In this document: positions 7,881-16,648 of the stretch, one piece after another
Numbering within the stretch: the stretch's first letter is position 1
How the letters are laid out: every line of letters starts with the position of its first letter
From: Planococcus lenghuensis
Lineage (GTDB): Bacteria; Bacillota; Bacilli; Bacillales_A; Planococcaceae
Length of the DNA stretch: 64,000 nt
NCBI RefSeq assembly: GCF_001999905.1
Contig: NZ_CP019640.1
Location: 1,778,001-1,842,000, forward strand
Direction of reading: 5' to 3'
Notes under the pieces: generated by a model
What the model saw: only the letters and a program-made list of their open reading frames with translations
Told to the model about the DNA's origin: nothing
Database searches by the model: none
Made by a program: the position numbers and the translations under genes

Positions 7881-9701
7881 TCAGTGGAAATATTTTTTAT
7901 ACCAAACCAGGAACATGAAAATCGTCCAGATCTTTCTGGCGTTGTTTGCTTTCTGTTCATAATGGTCCTGCAGCAGTTCTATGATTTTTTTCTGATCAAA
8001 AAATTCGGCTGCAGCTGCACTGTTGAAGGCTTCCTTGATTTGTGTGTAATATTTTTCTTCACGGATCCAGTGACGGATCGGCACTGGAAACCCGATTTTT
8101 TTGCGATTGGCCGACTCTTTCGGAAGCGCACGTCCGGCTGCCAGGCGGAAAGCATATTTCGTGTCAATGTCATTGATTCGGTAATGAGATGGCACTTTCG
8201 CTGCTATATCCATGACTTCCCGGTCCAGAAACGGCACCCGCAACTCGAGGGAATGGGCCATACTCATTTTATCCGCTTTCAGTAAAATATCATCTACAAG
8301 CCAGAGATGAAGGTCGAGGTATTGCATTTTCGTGATATCATCTTCCTGTTTCACTTCTTCATAGTACGGACGAACGATTTCTTTCACGGATGGCCCTTTT
8401 TTGTAAGGAGTCTTCAGAAGCGAGGCTGCTTCCCGTTCCTGAAAGATTTTTGCCTGACCGATGAACCAATCCTCCACGGGACGCCCGCCTTTCACCATCA
8501 GATTCTTCCCCCGCACTTCCGGCAACATCTGAGCGAAACTGCCGAGCGGCTTGCGGAAAAGTGCCGGTAGCTGTTTATACTTTTTCAGCGCAGGGGTTGT
8601 ATCATACTCTGCGTAACCGCCGAATAATTCATCCGCCCCTTCTCCCGACAGCACAACCGTTACGTCTTTTCTTGCTAATCCGGCCAGAAAGTAAAGCGGA
8701 ACAATCGACGGATTGGAATGCGGTTCATCCATCATATACTGGATCTCGTCCAGTTTTTCAAAGCAGGCATCTGAATCCAGCACTTCACTGACATTTTCGA
8801 TTCCTAATTCATCGGAAAGCGCTTTTGCATTATCGATTTCCGAAAAGTTCCGGTCACTGAATCCGACTGTAAAGGTTTTATTCGGCCGGAGAACAGAAGC
8901 GACATAACTGGAATCGACCCCGCTGGACAAGAATGAACCGACCTTCACATCGCTGATCCGGTGCGCTTCGATCGATTGCCGGACAACTTGATCGATTTCT
9001 TCTACAAGCTCTTCGAGCGGCTGTGTCTCCGGCTGGAATTCTGGTGACCAGTAACGCTGGATCGACAATTCCCCGTTCTCATAGGTCATGGAATGGGCAG
9101 CCGGCAGCTTGAATACCCCTTTGAAGAACGTCTCATTCAGCACTGGAAATTGGAACGTTAAATAAGGCTTCAGTGCTTGTTCATTCAGTTCTTTCACAAA
9201 ATGAGGATGTGGCAGAAAACTTTTGATTTCTGAACCGAATAGAAGGGTGCCATTCATCTGGGCATAGTAGAACGGCTTGATGCCGAACATGTCACGGGCT
9301 GCGAACAGCTTTTTCTCCTTACGGTCCCAAATAACGAATGCGAACATCCCCCGCAATTTCTTCACAAGCTCTTCCCCATACTCCTCGTAGCCGTGGATAA
9401 GCACTTCACTATCGGTATGGGTGGCGAATGTATGCCCTTTGGCAATCAGTTCTTCACGCAATTGCATGAAATTATAAATCTCACCGTTGAAAATCAGGAC
9501 CGAGGACTCATCTTCGTTATATAGCGGCTGATGGCCTGCCTCGAGGTCGATAATGCTCAGACGCCGGAATCCGAGTGCTGCTTCGCCTTCTATAAACGTT
9601 CCTGAAGAATCCGGCCCCCGGTGTATGATTCGATCCATCATCTGTTCTAAAACAGCTGGAGTATTCTTAGCTTTTCCAATAAAGCCTGTAAATCCGCACA
9701 A
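7881..9701 (-). CDS. asnB: asparagine synthase (glutamine-hydrolysing)
   Basis: 606 residues; makes asparagine from aspartate, glutamine and ATP in the cytosol. The start is set at the TTG at 9701 because it places the catalytic Cys at position 2 (M-CGFTGF), as needed after Met removal, and because GGAG lies 8 bases upstream; the TTG at 9707 would bury this Cys. The glutaminase domain shows HRGPDSSG, RLSIIDL and FNGEIYN. The synthetase domain shows the ATP loop SSGVDSSYVAS, LSGEGADELFGGY and the KADKMSMAHSLELRVPFLD block. It is a single gene with its own terminator and no metal-related role; regulation was not evident. Confidence 0.95.
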   Translation of the reverse strand: MCGFTGFIGKAKNTPAVLEQMMDRIIHRGPDSSGTFIEGEAALGFRRLSIIDLEAGHQPLYNEDESSVLIFNGEIYNFMQLREELIAKGHTFATHTDSEVLIHGYEEYGEELVKKLRGMFAFVIWDRKEKKLFAARDMFGIKPFYYAQMNGTLLFGSEIKSFLPHPHFVKELNEQALKPYLTFQFPVLNETFFKGVFKLPAAHSMTYENGELSIQRYWSPEFQPETQPLEELVEEIDQVVRQSIEAHRISDVKVGSFLSSGVDSSYVASVLRPNKTFTVGFSDRNFSEIDNAKALSDELGIENVSEVLDSDACFEKLDEIQYMMDEPHSNPSIVPLYFLAGLARKDVTVVLSGEGADELFGGYAEYDTTPALKKYKQLPALFRKPLGSFAQMLPEVRGKNLMVKGGRPVEDWFIGQAKIFQEREAASLLKTPYKKGPSVKEIVRPYYEEVKQEDDITKMQYLDLHLWLVDDILLKADKMSMAHSLELRVPFLDREVMDIAAKVPSHYRINDIDTKYAFRLAAGRALPKESANRKKIGFPVPIRHWIREEKYYTQIKEAFNSAAAAEFFDQKKIIELLQDHYEQKANNARKIWTIFMFLVWYKKYFH

Positions 9702-9707
9702 TTCCAA

Positions 9708-10033
9708 AACTCCATTCGCTTCTGTAGTAAGTGAACCACCTGGTAACTAATTTCACCAGGTACATTCCATCTTCTATTTTTTTGCTTATTTTTGCATTTT
9801 TCATGGTATGTTATCTGACTTACACTTCATTTTACACTTTGAAGTCCGAAAGAATTATATAACTTCATCCCTATTTTTACTAGTCTTGCTTAATTGAGAG
9901 CTCATAAATTTTTCCGTGGGCTCTGAATCTGCTGCTATCCACTGAAATAAGGATTCTCGTTTATTGTGCAAACAAAATTAATCCAAGAGATTGTAACCGC
10001 TCTGGTGCGTTCGTTGGGTATCATTTACAAGTT
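9708..10033. other. intergenic stretch upstream of asnB
   Basis: No gene seen. A short hairpin (ACCTGGT and ACCAGGT on the asnB side, about 9734-9761) lies in the leader. There is no convincing T-box core. Confidence 0.4.
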
Positions 10034-10164
10034 TCAGCCGTTGCCCATACGCCATCTTACACGGATATAAGCTGCTACATCTGCTATTTCATCTTCATTC
10101 ATCGGCCGGTTATCGATAACGAGTGTATAACCACTCAACCCTTTCTTATTTTGTAGATCAAGCT
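10034..10164 (-). pseudogene. cytochrome c C-terminal fragment
   Basis: The minus strand reads GYTLVIDNRPMNEDEIADVAAYIRVRW-MGNG then TGA at 10034-10036. The MNEDEIADVAAYIR block is the typical last helix of class I cytochromes c. No CXXCH haem site remains upstream, where the frame runs into the response-regulator remnant. It is only a fragment. Confidence 0.5.
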
Positions 10165-10670
10165 CTACTTTACTCGTTGAACGGTTAAGCAGGAAACAGG
10201 TGATAGGGACCGCCTGATAGACGGTTGATAAAATGAGTTCTGTTTTTTGGTAGCACTTAATCGCCGATATTCTGCAAGCAAGTAGGGCAGGGCGATTGGA
10301 TGGATATAAGAATGGCCCTGAATGATGACCCCTAATGCTTGGCGGATACTTTTTGCACTCACGCTTTTTAGTAGATAACCGACTGCTCCAGCTTGCAATG
10401 CCTGTGTAACTACTTCAGGGTCTGTATGCGTGGTTAGCACACCAACTCGTGCATTTGGATACATCGTCAGCAAATCCCAGATTGATGTGAAGCCGCCTTC
10501 TTGGATTAAAAACAGGATCTATAACCGCTATACCAGGTTGACGCTCTTCGTGTAGCTCAAGAATTCTTCTCCTGTCGCTCCTTCTGCCACTACTTTTACG
10601 AAGGAGTCTGCTTAGAGGAGGTATTTGAGGGCAGTTCTGAATAGGGGATGACAATCAAAATAGCAACTAC
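10165..10670 (-). pseudogene. NarL/LiaR-type response regulator remnant
   Basis: The C-terminal half of a receiver domain is open for about 100 codons (MYPNARVGVLTTHTDPEVV, then QAGAVGYLLKSVSAKSIRQAL). The first half is recoverable only by joining frames: VVAEGATGEEFL, then ELHEERQPGIAVID, then EGGFTSIWDLL. A stop and at least two frameshifts intervene. The DNA-binding domain is absent and is replaced by the cytochrome c fragment. It is not functional as a regulator. Confidence 0.65.
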
Positions 10671-10735
10671 AGACATGTAATCCTCGCTCCTCAGTGACGC
10701 TTTATTATACCTTTTTGCTATAAGAGTCAAACACG

Positions 10736-11149
10736 TCCTTGATGCTGCTTATCCAATGTATGCAGGGGCTGATTCGGAAGAACTGGCGAAAGGAATCGGC
10801 CATTACTCGAAAAGCGCTCGCCCAGAAATGGATCACAATACTGTGTTGGAAGGCGATCGGGATACAGTATTTCGTGAGTGAGGTTGGAGAAGGAGGTTAC
10901 CTGATCGTAAAGACAGCAGCAGGGGAATTCACCTATCAAGTAAACAAGGTAAGAATCGGTGATGATATGGATAAGACGGTCATTGTTCCAATTGAAGAAA
11001 CAAGGTTGATACTCATTGCCTGTTATCCACTCAATTTTATTGAGAACGCACCTAAACGGTATGTATTGGTCGCTGAGTTAATCAATTTGGCAGCGTATCA
11101 AACAAGTGAACCCCTCTATTTGCACTGTTTCTGTTTTAACTTGGTTTAA
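10736..11149 (+). pseudogene. degenerate class D sortase
   Basis: The last 80 codons (GEGGYLIVKTAAGEFTYQV to AELI) are close to the intact sortase at 15109-15798, including the Cys in IACYPLNF. Upstream, the matching frame reads AAYPMYAGADSEELAKGIG, then GDRDTVFRE and a TGA. The catalytic His of the GHRDT motif is changed to Asp, and the frame is broken at about 10880. The signal/membrane segment is missing. This is a decayed duplicate rather than a separate protein. Confidence 0.75.
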
Positions 11150-11161
11150 AATAAAGGAAGA

Positions 11162-11211
11162 AGGCTATCTCACCCTGAGCGAAAATTATAATCTAGTGAG
11201 ACAGCCTTTTT
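11162..11211 (+). terminator. terminator after the sortase remnant
   Basis: AGGCTaTCTCAC (from 11162) pairs with GTGAGAcAGCCT (ending 11207), followed by T5. Confidence 0.7.
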
Positions 11212-11287
11212 CTGCATTTTAAAAATTAAACGGCATCTTTAATGCATGATTAAAGAAAAGAAAGTGTAATGTTGGCGAATCGGCCAA

Positions 11288-12310
11288 TTATTTGATGATG
11301 ACAGCTTGGCTTCCAAGCGCTTTGTAGCTCTCGAAAAATACATCTTCTGGGTGACTGAGCCGGCCTTTGAGCGGATCCATTACGTAAACCTCCCCATCCT
11401 CCCAGCCATCCAAGACTACGGTATGAAGGTTGATAAACGAAGGATGAAATTCACTCGTTTCTTTAATATACCAGCCCCCACGCTTAATAGGGGGCGATAA
11501 ATCAAGCGTCACCCAAATAGCTACGGGGATATCTTGGTCAATATATGACAAGATTTCCTCGCGCGTACTTCCGCCTACATTTTCCGCTTTCAATCCTTTT
11601 CCTTTTTCAGCAATAATACTATTAGCCGCTTCGACAATTGGATTGGCAAAAACATACCACCCATCGTCCGAATCCCGGGGATTCCCGGCATAGGCGTGAT
11701 AGGGGTTGGGACCTATTTTCACACTATTATGGTAGCCAAGTGATTCTTGTGGTAAGTAATCATCCGCCATTGTTGTTTTTGAAACTTCTATTCCATGATA
11801 GTTTAGAAGGGCCGTCAGCGCAGTGATTTCACATCCGTTCGGAAGCTCGGGCTTTTGGAAGACAGTGGGTACATTTAAATGACTTGCTTTCCGTTCAACA
11901 TAAATCTCTATCGGGAATGAAACAGATGTCGTTTCATGTATGTAGGTTGTTTCCTCCTCAAAAGACGGTGAGTTCGCATCGGGAAAGAGCACCTTTATCT
12001 GATATTCTTTACCGTCTATCAGTCCCTTTACTTTCATTTGTCCTGATTCACCAGACTTTGCTGATGCAACAAGAGAATCATTGCTTTTGTCCAGTACGTG
12101 AATCATGTAATCTGCTAAAGGTTGGCCGTTTCGAGCATTTGTTACTATAAAAATCCGTGAAGATTCTGCTGTTTGCGACTGCTTCCACATAAAAGTTTCA
12201 AGGAAGAAATTATCACTTGAAGCATTTACATGTTTGGAAAAGTAATCGATAGCAAAAAAGGAAATCGAAAATAAACATATGAAACGAAGGAATTTATGGG
12301 ATGTTTTCAA
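11288..12310 (-). CDS. secreted C39-like papain-fold peptidase
   Basis: 340 residues starting with a signal peptide or anchor (KFLRFICLFSISFFAIDYF). Residues about 50-135 form a Cna/SpaA-like beta sandwich (FIVTNARNGQPLADYMIHV). The C-terminal half is a peptidase_C39_2 domain (YvpB-like) with the catalytic Cys in LPNGCEITALTALLNYHG, the His in NLHTVVLDGWED and the Asp in YVMDPLKG. It acts outside the membrane on unknown peptide or wall substrates. It is transcribed alone and diverges from no intact neighbour; the convergent gene is a sortase remnant. Confidence 0.82.
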   Translation of the reverse strand: MKTSHKFLRFICLFSISFFAIDYFSKHVNASSDNFFLETFMWKQSQTAESSRIFIVTNARNGQPLADYMIHVLDKSNDSLVASAKSGESGQMKVKGLIDGKEYQIKVLFPDANSPSFEEETTYIHETTSVSFPIEIYVERKASHLNVPTVFQKPELPNGCEITALTALLNYHGIEVSKTTMADDYLPQESLGYHNSVKIGPNPYHAYAGNPRDSDDGWYVFANPIVEAANSIIAEKGKGLKAENVGGSTREEILSYIDQDIPVAIWVTLDLSPPIKRGGWYIKETSEFHPSFINLHTVVLDGWEDGEVYVMDPLKGRLSHPEDVFFESYKALGSQAVIIK

Positions 12311-12769
12311 AATAGCACCTCCGTCAATAAACCAATTTCAATTAATTCTTTATGGTGAATTGTACAGCGTCACTTTCCTTTACCATGAAGGGCAGGTAAA
12401 GTGAAACTGGCTGGTTAACATCCAAATTATTACATATCATTGTCTTGGTGATCATGCTCCTGCTTTTCAACTGTAAACTTCTCTATGGTATGAAAACTGT
12501 TTTTTTTAAGTGAAGCTTTCTTTTGAACTTATATCCAAAAGATTTGGCAGTAGCTGATTCGGTAGAAGTTAAGATCTCATTTTTCATTGGAAATGTTGTA
12601 ACAAAGAGAACTTGAAATTAAGACATAGTTAAATGCCTATTAATCTACTCGAAATTTTTGATTAGCCAATCCCTAATAGTATCGGCATTTTTTCCGATAA
12701 AGTTAAGAAATATTTTAAAAGTAAATGGTTAATAAATGAAGTGAAATTTGGTTTCTTTAAATAAAGCAT
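12311..12769. other. AT-rich intergenic stretch
   Basis: No gene, repeat or clear operator seen in about 460 bp. It may contain promoters for the flanking divergent genes. Confidence 0.4.
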
Positions 12770-13138
12770 ATGGCAAAGGGAATAGGTGTTGGTATGTTAA
12801 TTTGGAAGTTCATTAAGAAAAGCAGCGATATTTCATTCAGCTATACTGGAGATGAGCTCTCCTATTTACAGACGTTCATCCAAGGCTGTATGTATGATCT
12901 TACCGATTTAGTCACGGCTAAAACAGTCTTTTATGCCCTTTCTTATATCAAAGTCCAAAAAGTATACGTACACCCTGATATGATAAGTAATGTTACAGTA
13001 TGGAAGTTCACAAATGAGGCTGACGAATTAATCAACCATTTTGCAACTGCGCTTCAATTCGATATTTCGACAGGCGATTTGGAAAGGATGCTGTTTTCGT
13101 ATCCGATTGCTGCAATGGACATTATCTATATGGTCTAG
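12770..13138 (+). CDS. hypothetical protein
   Basis: 122 codons from ATG 12770; an internal ATG at 12794 is an equally possible start, as neither has a strong ribosome site. Predicted mixed alpha/beta with no signal peptide or membrane segment; aromatic residues are frequent (SFSYTGDELSYLQTF, VWKFTNEADELI). No family is recognised. It is isolated in a region of gene remnants, so it may itself be a survivor of decay or a spurious frame. Confidence 0.4.
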   Translation: MAKGIGVGMLIWKFIKKSSDISFSYTGDELSYLQTFIQGCMYDLTDLVTAKTVFYALSYIKVQKVYVHPDMISNVTVWKFTNEADELINHFATALQFDISTGDLERMLFSYPIAAMDIIYMV

Positions 13139-13214
13139 CCGAATAAATCGATCGAAAATGGACATCTACCAGACGGCGGATGTCCATGTCTACGAATTCG
13201 TATTTAAACAATAT

Positions 13215-13440
13215 TTACAGAGAAGACTGAGCGAAGCCGCTTTTTCAAGGGCTTTAGGTCAGTCATGATGATCTTGCAATAAGCCACGAGTTTACCGTTG
13301 ATCGCTGTATCCGGAACTGCCTGGCATTATTTGTGATAATCCCTTATTCAAGTTGTAAACAACCGTTTCACAGTTATCGCAAGAAAGGTCGTCGATTTGT
13401 TATACACGATCATCACCTTAATAACAGCTTACCGGGAAGA
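13215..13440 (-). pseudogene. decayed thioredoxin-like gene
   Basis: The DNA aligns over much of its length with the minus-strand gene at 6501-6779. Shared landmarks are the GTTTACCGTTGATCGC segment (matching the VNGE region), CCCTTATTCAAG (Asn-Lys-Gly region), CACAGTTATCGCAAG (CEN/DN-C region) and TAACAGC. Stops and deletions break the frame, and the active-site region is lost. It abuts the end of lgt. Confidence 0.65.
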
Positions 13441-13453
13441 CGTCTATCTTTCG

Positions 13454-14269
13454 TCAGTCGAGATAATGTGCCGGTTTTTTAATTGTCATACGCCGGAAAA
13501 TAATAAGACCTACCGCTACTGCGATAATAACTACCGAAATCACTTGAGCCGCACGCAATCCGCCAAACAGTTCAAGAATCAAGCTGTCTGTCCGCATTCC
13601 TTCAATAAAGAAGCGGCCGAACGAATACCAGATCAAATAGAAAAAGAAGATTTCTCCTCTTACAAGATTCACACGGCGCAGCAGAAGCAGAAGGATGACG
13701 CCAAGGAAATTCCATATGGATTCATAGAGAAAAGTCGGATGATAGTATGACCCCTCTATGTACATCTGATTGATGATCCAGTCAGGCAGCAATAAGCTCT
13801 CTAAGAAATTCCGCGTCACTTCACCGCCGTGTGCTTCCTGGTTAATGAAATTTCCCCAGCGGCCGATTGCCTGACCAAGGAGAAGACTTGGGGCCAGTAT
13901 ATCCGCCACTTTCAGGAACGATGCATTCCGTTTCCGTGTGAACAGGTAAGCAACGATAATCGCCGTAATAATGGCGCCATGAATGGCAAGACCGCCCTCC
14001 CACACCTGAAAAATCTGGGAAGGGTTGGCGCTGTAGTACTCCCACTTAAAGACGACATAGTAAAGGCGGGCACCTATAATGGAGAGCGGAACCGCCCATA
14101 ACAGCATGTCGGTCAGGAAGTCCGGGTCAAACCCCCGTCTGACCATTTCCCGCTGTCCGAGAAGATAGGCCAAGATAATCCCCGTCACAATGATGACACC
14201 ATACCAGCGGACATCAATCGGACCAAGTGAGATGGCAATCGGATCGATTGCGGCAACAACAAAATTCAC
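13454..14269 (-). CDS. lgt: prolipoprotein diacylglyceryl transferase
   Basis: 271-residue polytopic membrane enzyme that adds diacylglycerol to the lipobox Cys of prolipoproteins. The GTG at 14269 is the start, since GAAGGAGGA lies 8 bases upstream and the TTG at 14287 overlaps it. Seven hydrophobic segments are apparent. Signatures are GGLAIHGAI (conserved His), the Lgt motif [18 protein letters not shown] with its Arg and Asn, and the late [12 protein letters not shown] with the second essential Arg and Glu. This is the canonical copy; a divergent one is at 42486. It serves the several lipoproteins in the window. Confidence 0.94.
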   Translation of the reverse strand: MNFVVAAIDPIAISLGPIDVRWYGVIIVTGIILAYLLGQREMVRRGFDPDFLTDMLLWAVPLSIIGARLYYVVFKWEYYSANPSQIFQVWEGGLAIHGAIITAIIVAYLFTRKRNASFLKVADILAPSLLLGQAIGRWGNFINQEAHGGEVTRNFLESLLLPDWIINQMYIEGSYYHPTFLYESIWNFLGVILLLLLRRVNLVRGEIFFFYLIWYSFGRFFIEGMRTDSLILELFGGLRAAQVISVVIIAVAVGLIIFRRMTIKKPAHYLD

Positions 14270-15108
14270 GTAAAATTCCTCCTTCAATAATTACAGGGGT
14301 TATTAGAAACACGCTATCAAAAACTGATTAGAAAAAACCCTCAGTTTTGATCGGTGATTCACCACTACTTCATAACAATAATTGTATTTCAGCTGGGGAC
14401 CACCGAAAGTGTTACTTTCATGCTTAGCAATCTCTCTGAATCGAACTATACTGCAGAAGTATGTAGATTTGATGAATATCAGTGATAGATTACCCGTAAA
14501 AATGAATTATTTAAAGAGAGCAGTAGGATTCCAAGGTTCCAATAACTTCTTCTTTAGTGCTCGCTTTAAAAAAAGGAAATGACCGTTTCTATTTTGTAAG
14601 ATAACAAGCGAAAATCAACTCTTGATGATACCTCATCAACTGGAGATTACTGTTTTTCATTATGAAAAGTAAACGATATACAATTTTTGTAACTAGGTGG
14701 TACTTTTAACTCTCGACAATTTATTAGTTGAAAAATCTTTTCAAAAAATCAGCAATCTTCACCAAAAGTTCACAAACATCGGGAATAGAGTAACCAATGG
14801 GCAAAAGGGGGATTCGAGAACTTGGAATCAAAAGAGGTGCGGGCACAGAAAGTTGAATGACTGAAAAACTACTGTTAAGAGCAATTGAACGAAAAGCAGC
14901 ACAAAGGGAATGAAATGTCTTCCACTCCTGCTTTTTAGTCAATAAATAGGACGATTCGCTTATCAAAACAGAAAACACGTTTCAGTCCGAGTAATCCTAG
15001 TGATTACGAACGGCTACTGAAAGCGTGTGAAAAACTGAATGATTAGCGTGGATGTTAGACTTTGGTTAAGGTTGGACGAGTATCAAACAGTAATGGAGGT
15101 GAGTATCA
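14270..15108. other. gene-poor stretch with long inverted repeat
   Basis: No convincing gene in about 840 bp. An imperfect inverted repeat at 14975-15028 (ACACGTTTCAGTCCG...TAATC against GATTA...CGG-TACTGAAAGCGTGT) forms a long stem-loop upstream of the sortase leader; it lacks a T tract, so it is not a standard terminator. Confidence 0.45.
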
Positions 15109-15798
15109 ATGAAAAGGACACGGCGAATGACGACAGGCGGAAAGGCGATGTATATATTGTCAATTCTCCTTGTGTTCATTGGAGTAGCGTTTGCTGGTTA
15201 TAATACCTTTGCATTTGCTAAAGGTTACTTAGCAGGAGAAAAGACTGATATCGAAGTCGATCTGCAAGTCCAGCAAGCCCGGGTTGACAACGAACCTGAA
15301 TCGGAAGTTTCTCAAATCATTCCCACAATTCGAAGTGAAGTTGATTTGGATCCGCTTTATAAAACCTATCCGGAAGAAAGAGAAGAGTTCGGCGAACTGC
15401 TGATCCCTAAACTCGATATAGTTTATCCAGTAATCGCAGGATCTGACCCGGAAGAACTTGCGGAGGGAGTCGGCCATTATGCTACAAGTATGCTGCCGGG
15501 AATGAAGGGGAACAGCGTGCTGGCGGGCCACCGAGATACAGTGTTCCGTGAACTTGGAGATGTTGGGGAAGGAGATTACTTGATCGTCAAAACGGCAGCA
15601 GGTGAATTCACCTATCAAGTCAGCGAAGTGAGAATTGTGGATGATATGGATAAAACGGTCATTGTCCCGACGGAAGAAGCACGACTTACACTCATCACTT
15701 GCTACCCGTTTGGTTTTGTTGGAGATGCTCCGGAACGGTATGTCCTAATTGCTGAACTTATCCATTCAGTTAAAGCTGAAAATAGGGAAGCTCTATAA
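15109..15798 (+). CDS. class D sortase
   Basis: 229 residues. A cytosolic basic N-terminus and one membrane segment (MYILSILLVFIGVAFAGY) place the catalytic domain outside. The sortase triad is visible: His141 in LAGHRDTVF, Cys198 in LITCYPF and Arg210 in APERYVL. Sortases cleave LPxT-like signals and attach proteins to the wall or another nucleophile. TGGAGGTGAG precedes the ATG. No substrate lies beside it; the nearest candidates are 34 kb and more away. A degenerate copy is at 10736-11149. Confidence 0.9.
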   Translation: MKRTRRMTTGGKAMYILSILLVFIGVAFAGYNTFAFAKGYLAGEKTDIEVDLQVQQARVDNEPESEVSQIIPTIRSEVDLDPLYKTYPEEREEFGELLIPKLDIVYPVIAGSDPEELAEGVGHYATSMLPGMKGNSVLAGHRDTVFRELGDVGEGDYLIVKTAAGEFTYQVSEVRIVDDMDKTVIVPTEEARLTLITCYPFGFVGDAPERYVLIAELIHSVKAENREAL

Positions 15799-15968
15799 AA
15801 ATGCTGAAAGCGGAGTAATAGCTTCTACAGGTTGATAACAGCAAGTTATTATAATGGAACTGGATGACAGGGTAGTTTGAAGACAGGCCTAAACTGTCAA
15901 AGAGACTCTCGAGAACCGAATGCTTTAAAACAGAGCTAAAGTAAACAAATTACGGAAAATAAGTGAAT

Positions 15969-16001
15969 CTTCACAGATTCCTCAATTTTATTGTCTATAC
16001 T
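15969..16001 (+). promoter_or_regulatory. shared direct-repeat promoter, Met-rich gene
   Basis: CTTCACAGATT CCTCAATTTTA forms an imperfect 11 bp direct repeat starting exactly 27 bases before the -10 TATACT (15996-16001). Same layout as six other promoters in 15.9-42.4 kb. Confidence 0.75.
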
Positions 16002-16030
16002 ACGATTATACGTATGAAAGGGGGGAGAAC

Positions 16031-16306
16031 ATGAAGCTGAAAAAAGCACCGCTAATCTTTTCATTTGCTTTGTCTGCTTTACTCGTAACAGGTACAACCG
16101 GTTTTGCTAGTGGAGGGTCTGGTATGATGAATGCAAATGACAATGGCATGATGAATATGATGGGAAGCGAAGGCATGTCTGGCATGATGGAAAGTGAAGG
16201 AATGTCTGGCATGATGCAGATGATGAATTCACCTGAAGGACAGGAAATGATGAACGCTTGTGGAGATTTCATGGCATCAGTTGCTGATGAAAAAGAAGTG
16301 GAATAG
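16031..16306 (+). CDS. secreted methionine-rich protein, probable copper binder
   Basis: 91 residues: a signal peptide (KKAPLIFSFALSALLVTG to FAS) and a mature part of which about a third is Met, with near repeats GSEGMSGMME and SEGMSGMMQ. One Cys is in MMNACGDF. Met clusters bind Cu(I) or Ag(I) in periplasmic carriers, and the gene lies just upstream of copA. An extracytoplasmic copper-binding role is therefore likely but inferred. The start follows AAGGGGGGAGAAC. It has its own shared-motif promoter and terminator. Confidence 0.75.
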   Translation: MKLKKAPLIFSFALSALLVTGTTGFASGGSGMMNANDNGMMNMMGSEGMSGMMESEGMSGMMQMMNSPEGQEMMNACGDFMASVADEKEVE

Positions 16307-16355
16307 GAAGGCACCAAATCATCCCTGTTGGGTGAGGTATTTTAGTTAAGATGAA

Positions 16356-16402
16356 GACTGCAGATTAAGCCCTGAAATTTCAGGTGATCTGCGGTCTTTT
16401 TT
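16356..16402 (+). terminator. terminator of the Met-rich gene
   Basis: GACTGCAGAT pairs with ATCTGCGGTC, with inner CCTGAAA/TTTCAGG pairing, followed by T6-8. Confidence 0.88.
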
Positions 16403-16575
16403 ATAAAACAACCTCCTAATATCTTAATTTTGTTAGAAGATTCATGTGATTTGGCAAGTCCAGTTCATAAGGGCGGCAAACCAATCAGAGAAGGGACTTG
16501 GGCAATTCTTTCAACTTCTCTCCGATACAACACGACTATGTTCAGAGACGAATGAGTTAGCTGAAGACAAATCTG

Positions 16576-16628
16576 TTGTACATGAAAAATAGCAAGCTTA
16601 TAATTAATTTATACCATATAGGGGTATG
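16576..16628 (+). promoter_or_regulatory. copA promoter with CsoR-like operator
   Basis: TTGTAC (16576-16581) and TATAAT (16599-16604) are separated by 17 bp. ATACCATATAGGGGTAT (16611-16627) over the start site matches the pseudo-dyad with a G4 run bound by the copper repressor CsoR in Bacilli. No csoR gene is in the window. Confidence 0.75.
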
Positions 16629-16648
16629 CTGCGAGGGAGGGAAGACAA

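Noticed and set aside
9708-9780. T-box riboswitch before asnB
   Set aside because: A hairpin and a GGTGG-like string occur, but the conserved T-box core and antiterminator are not found.
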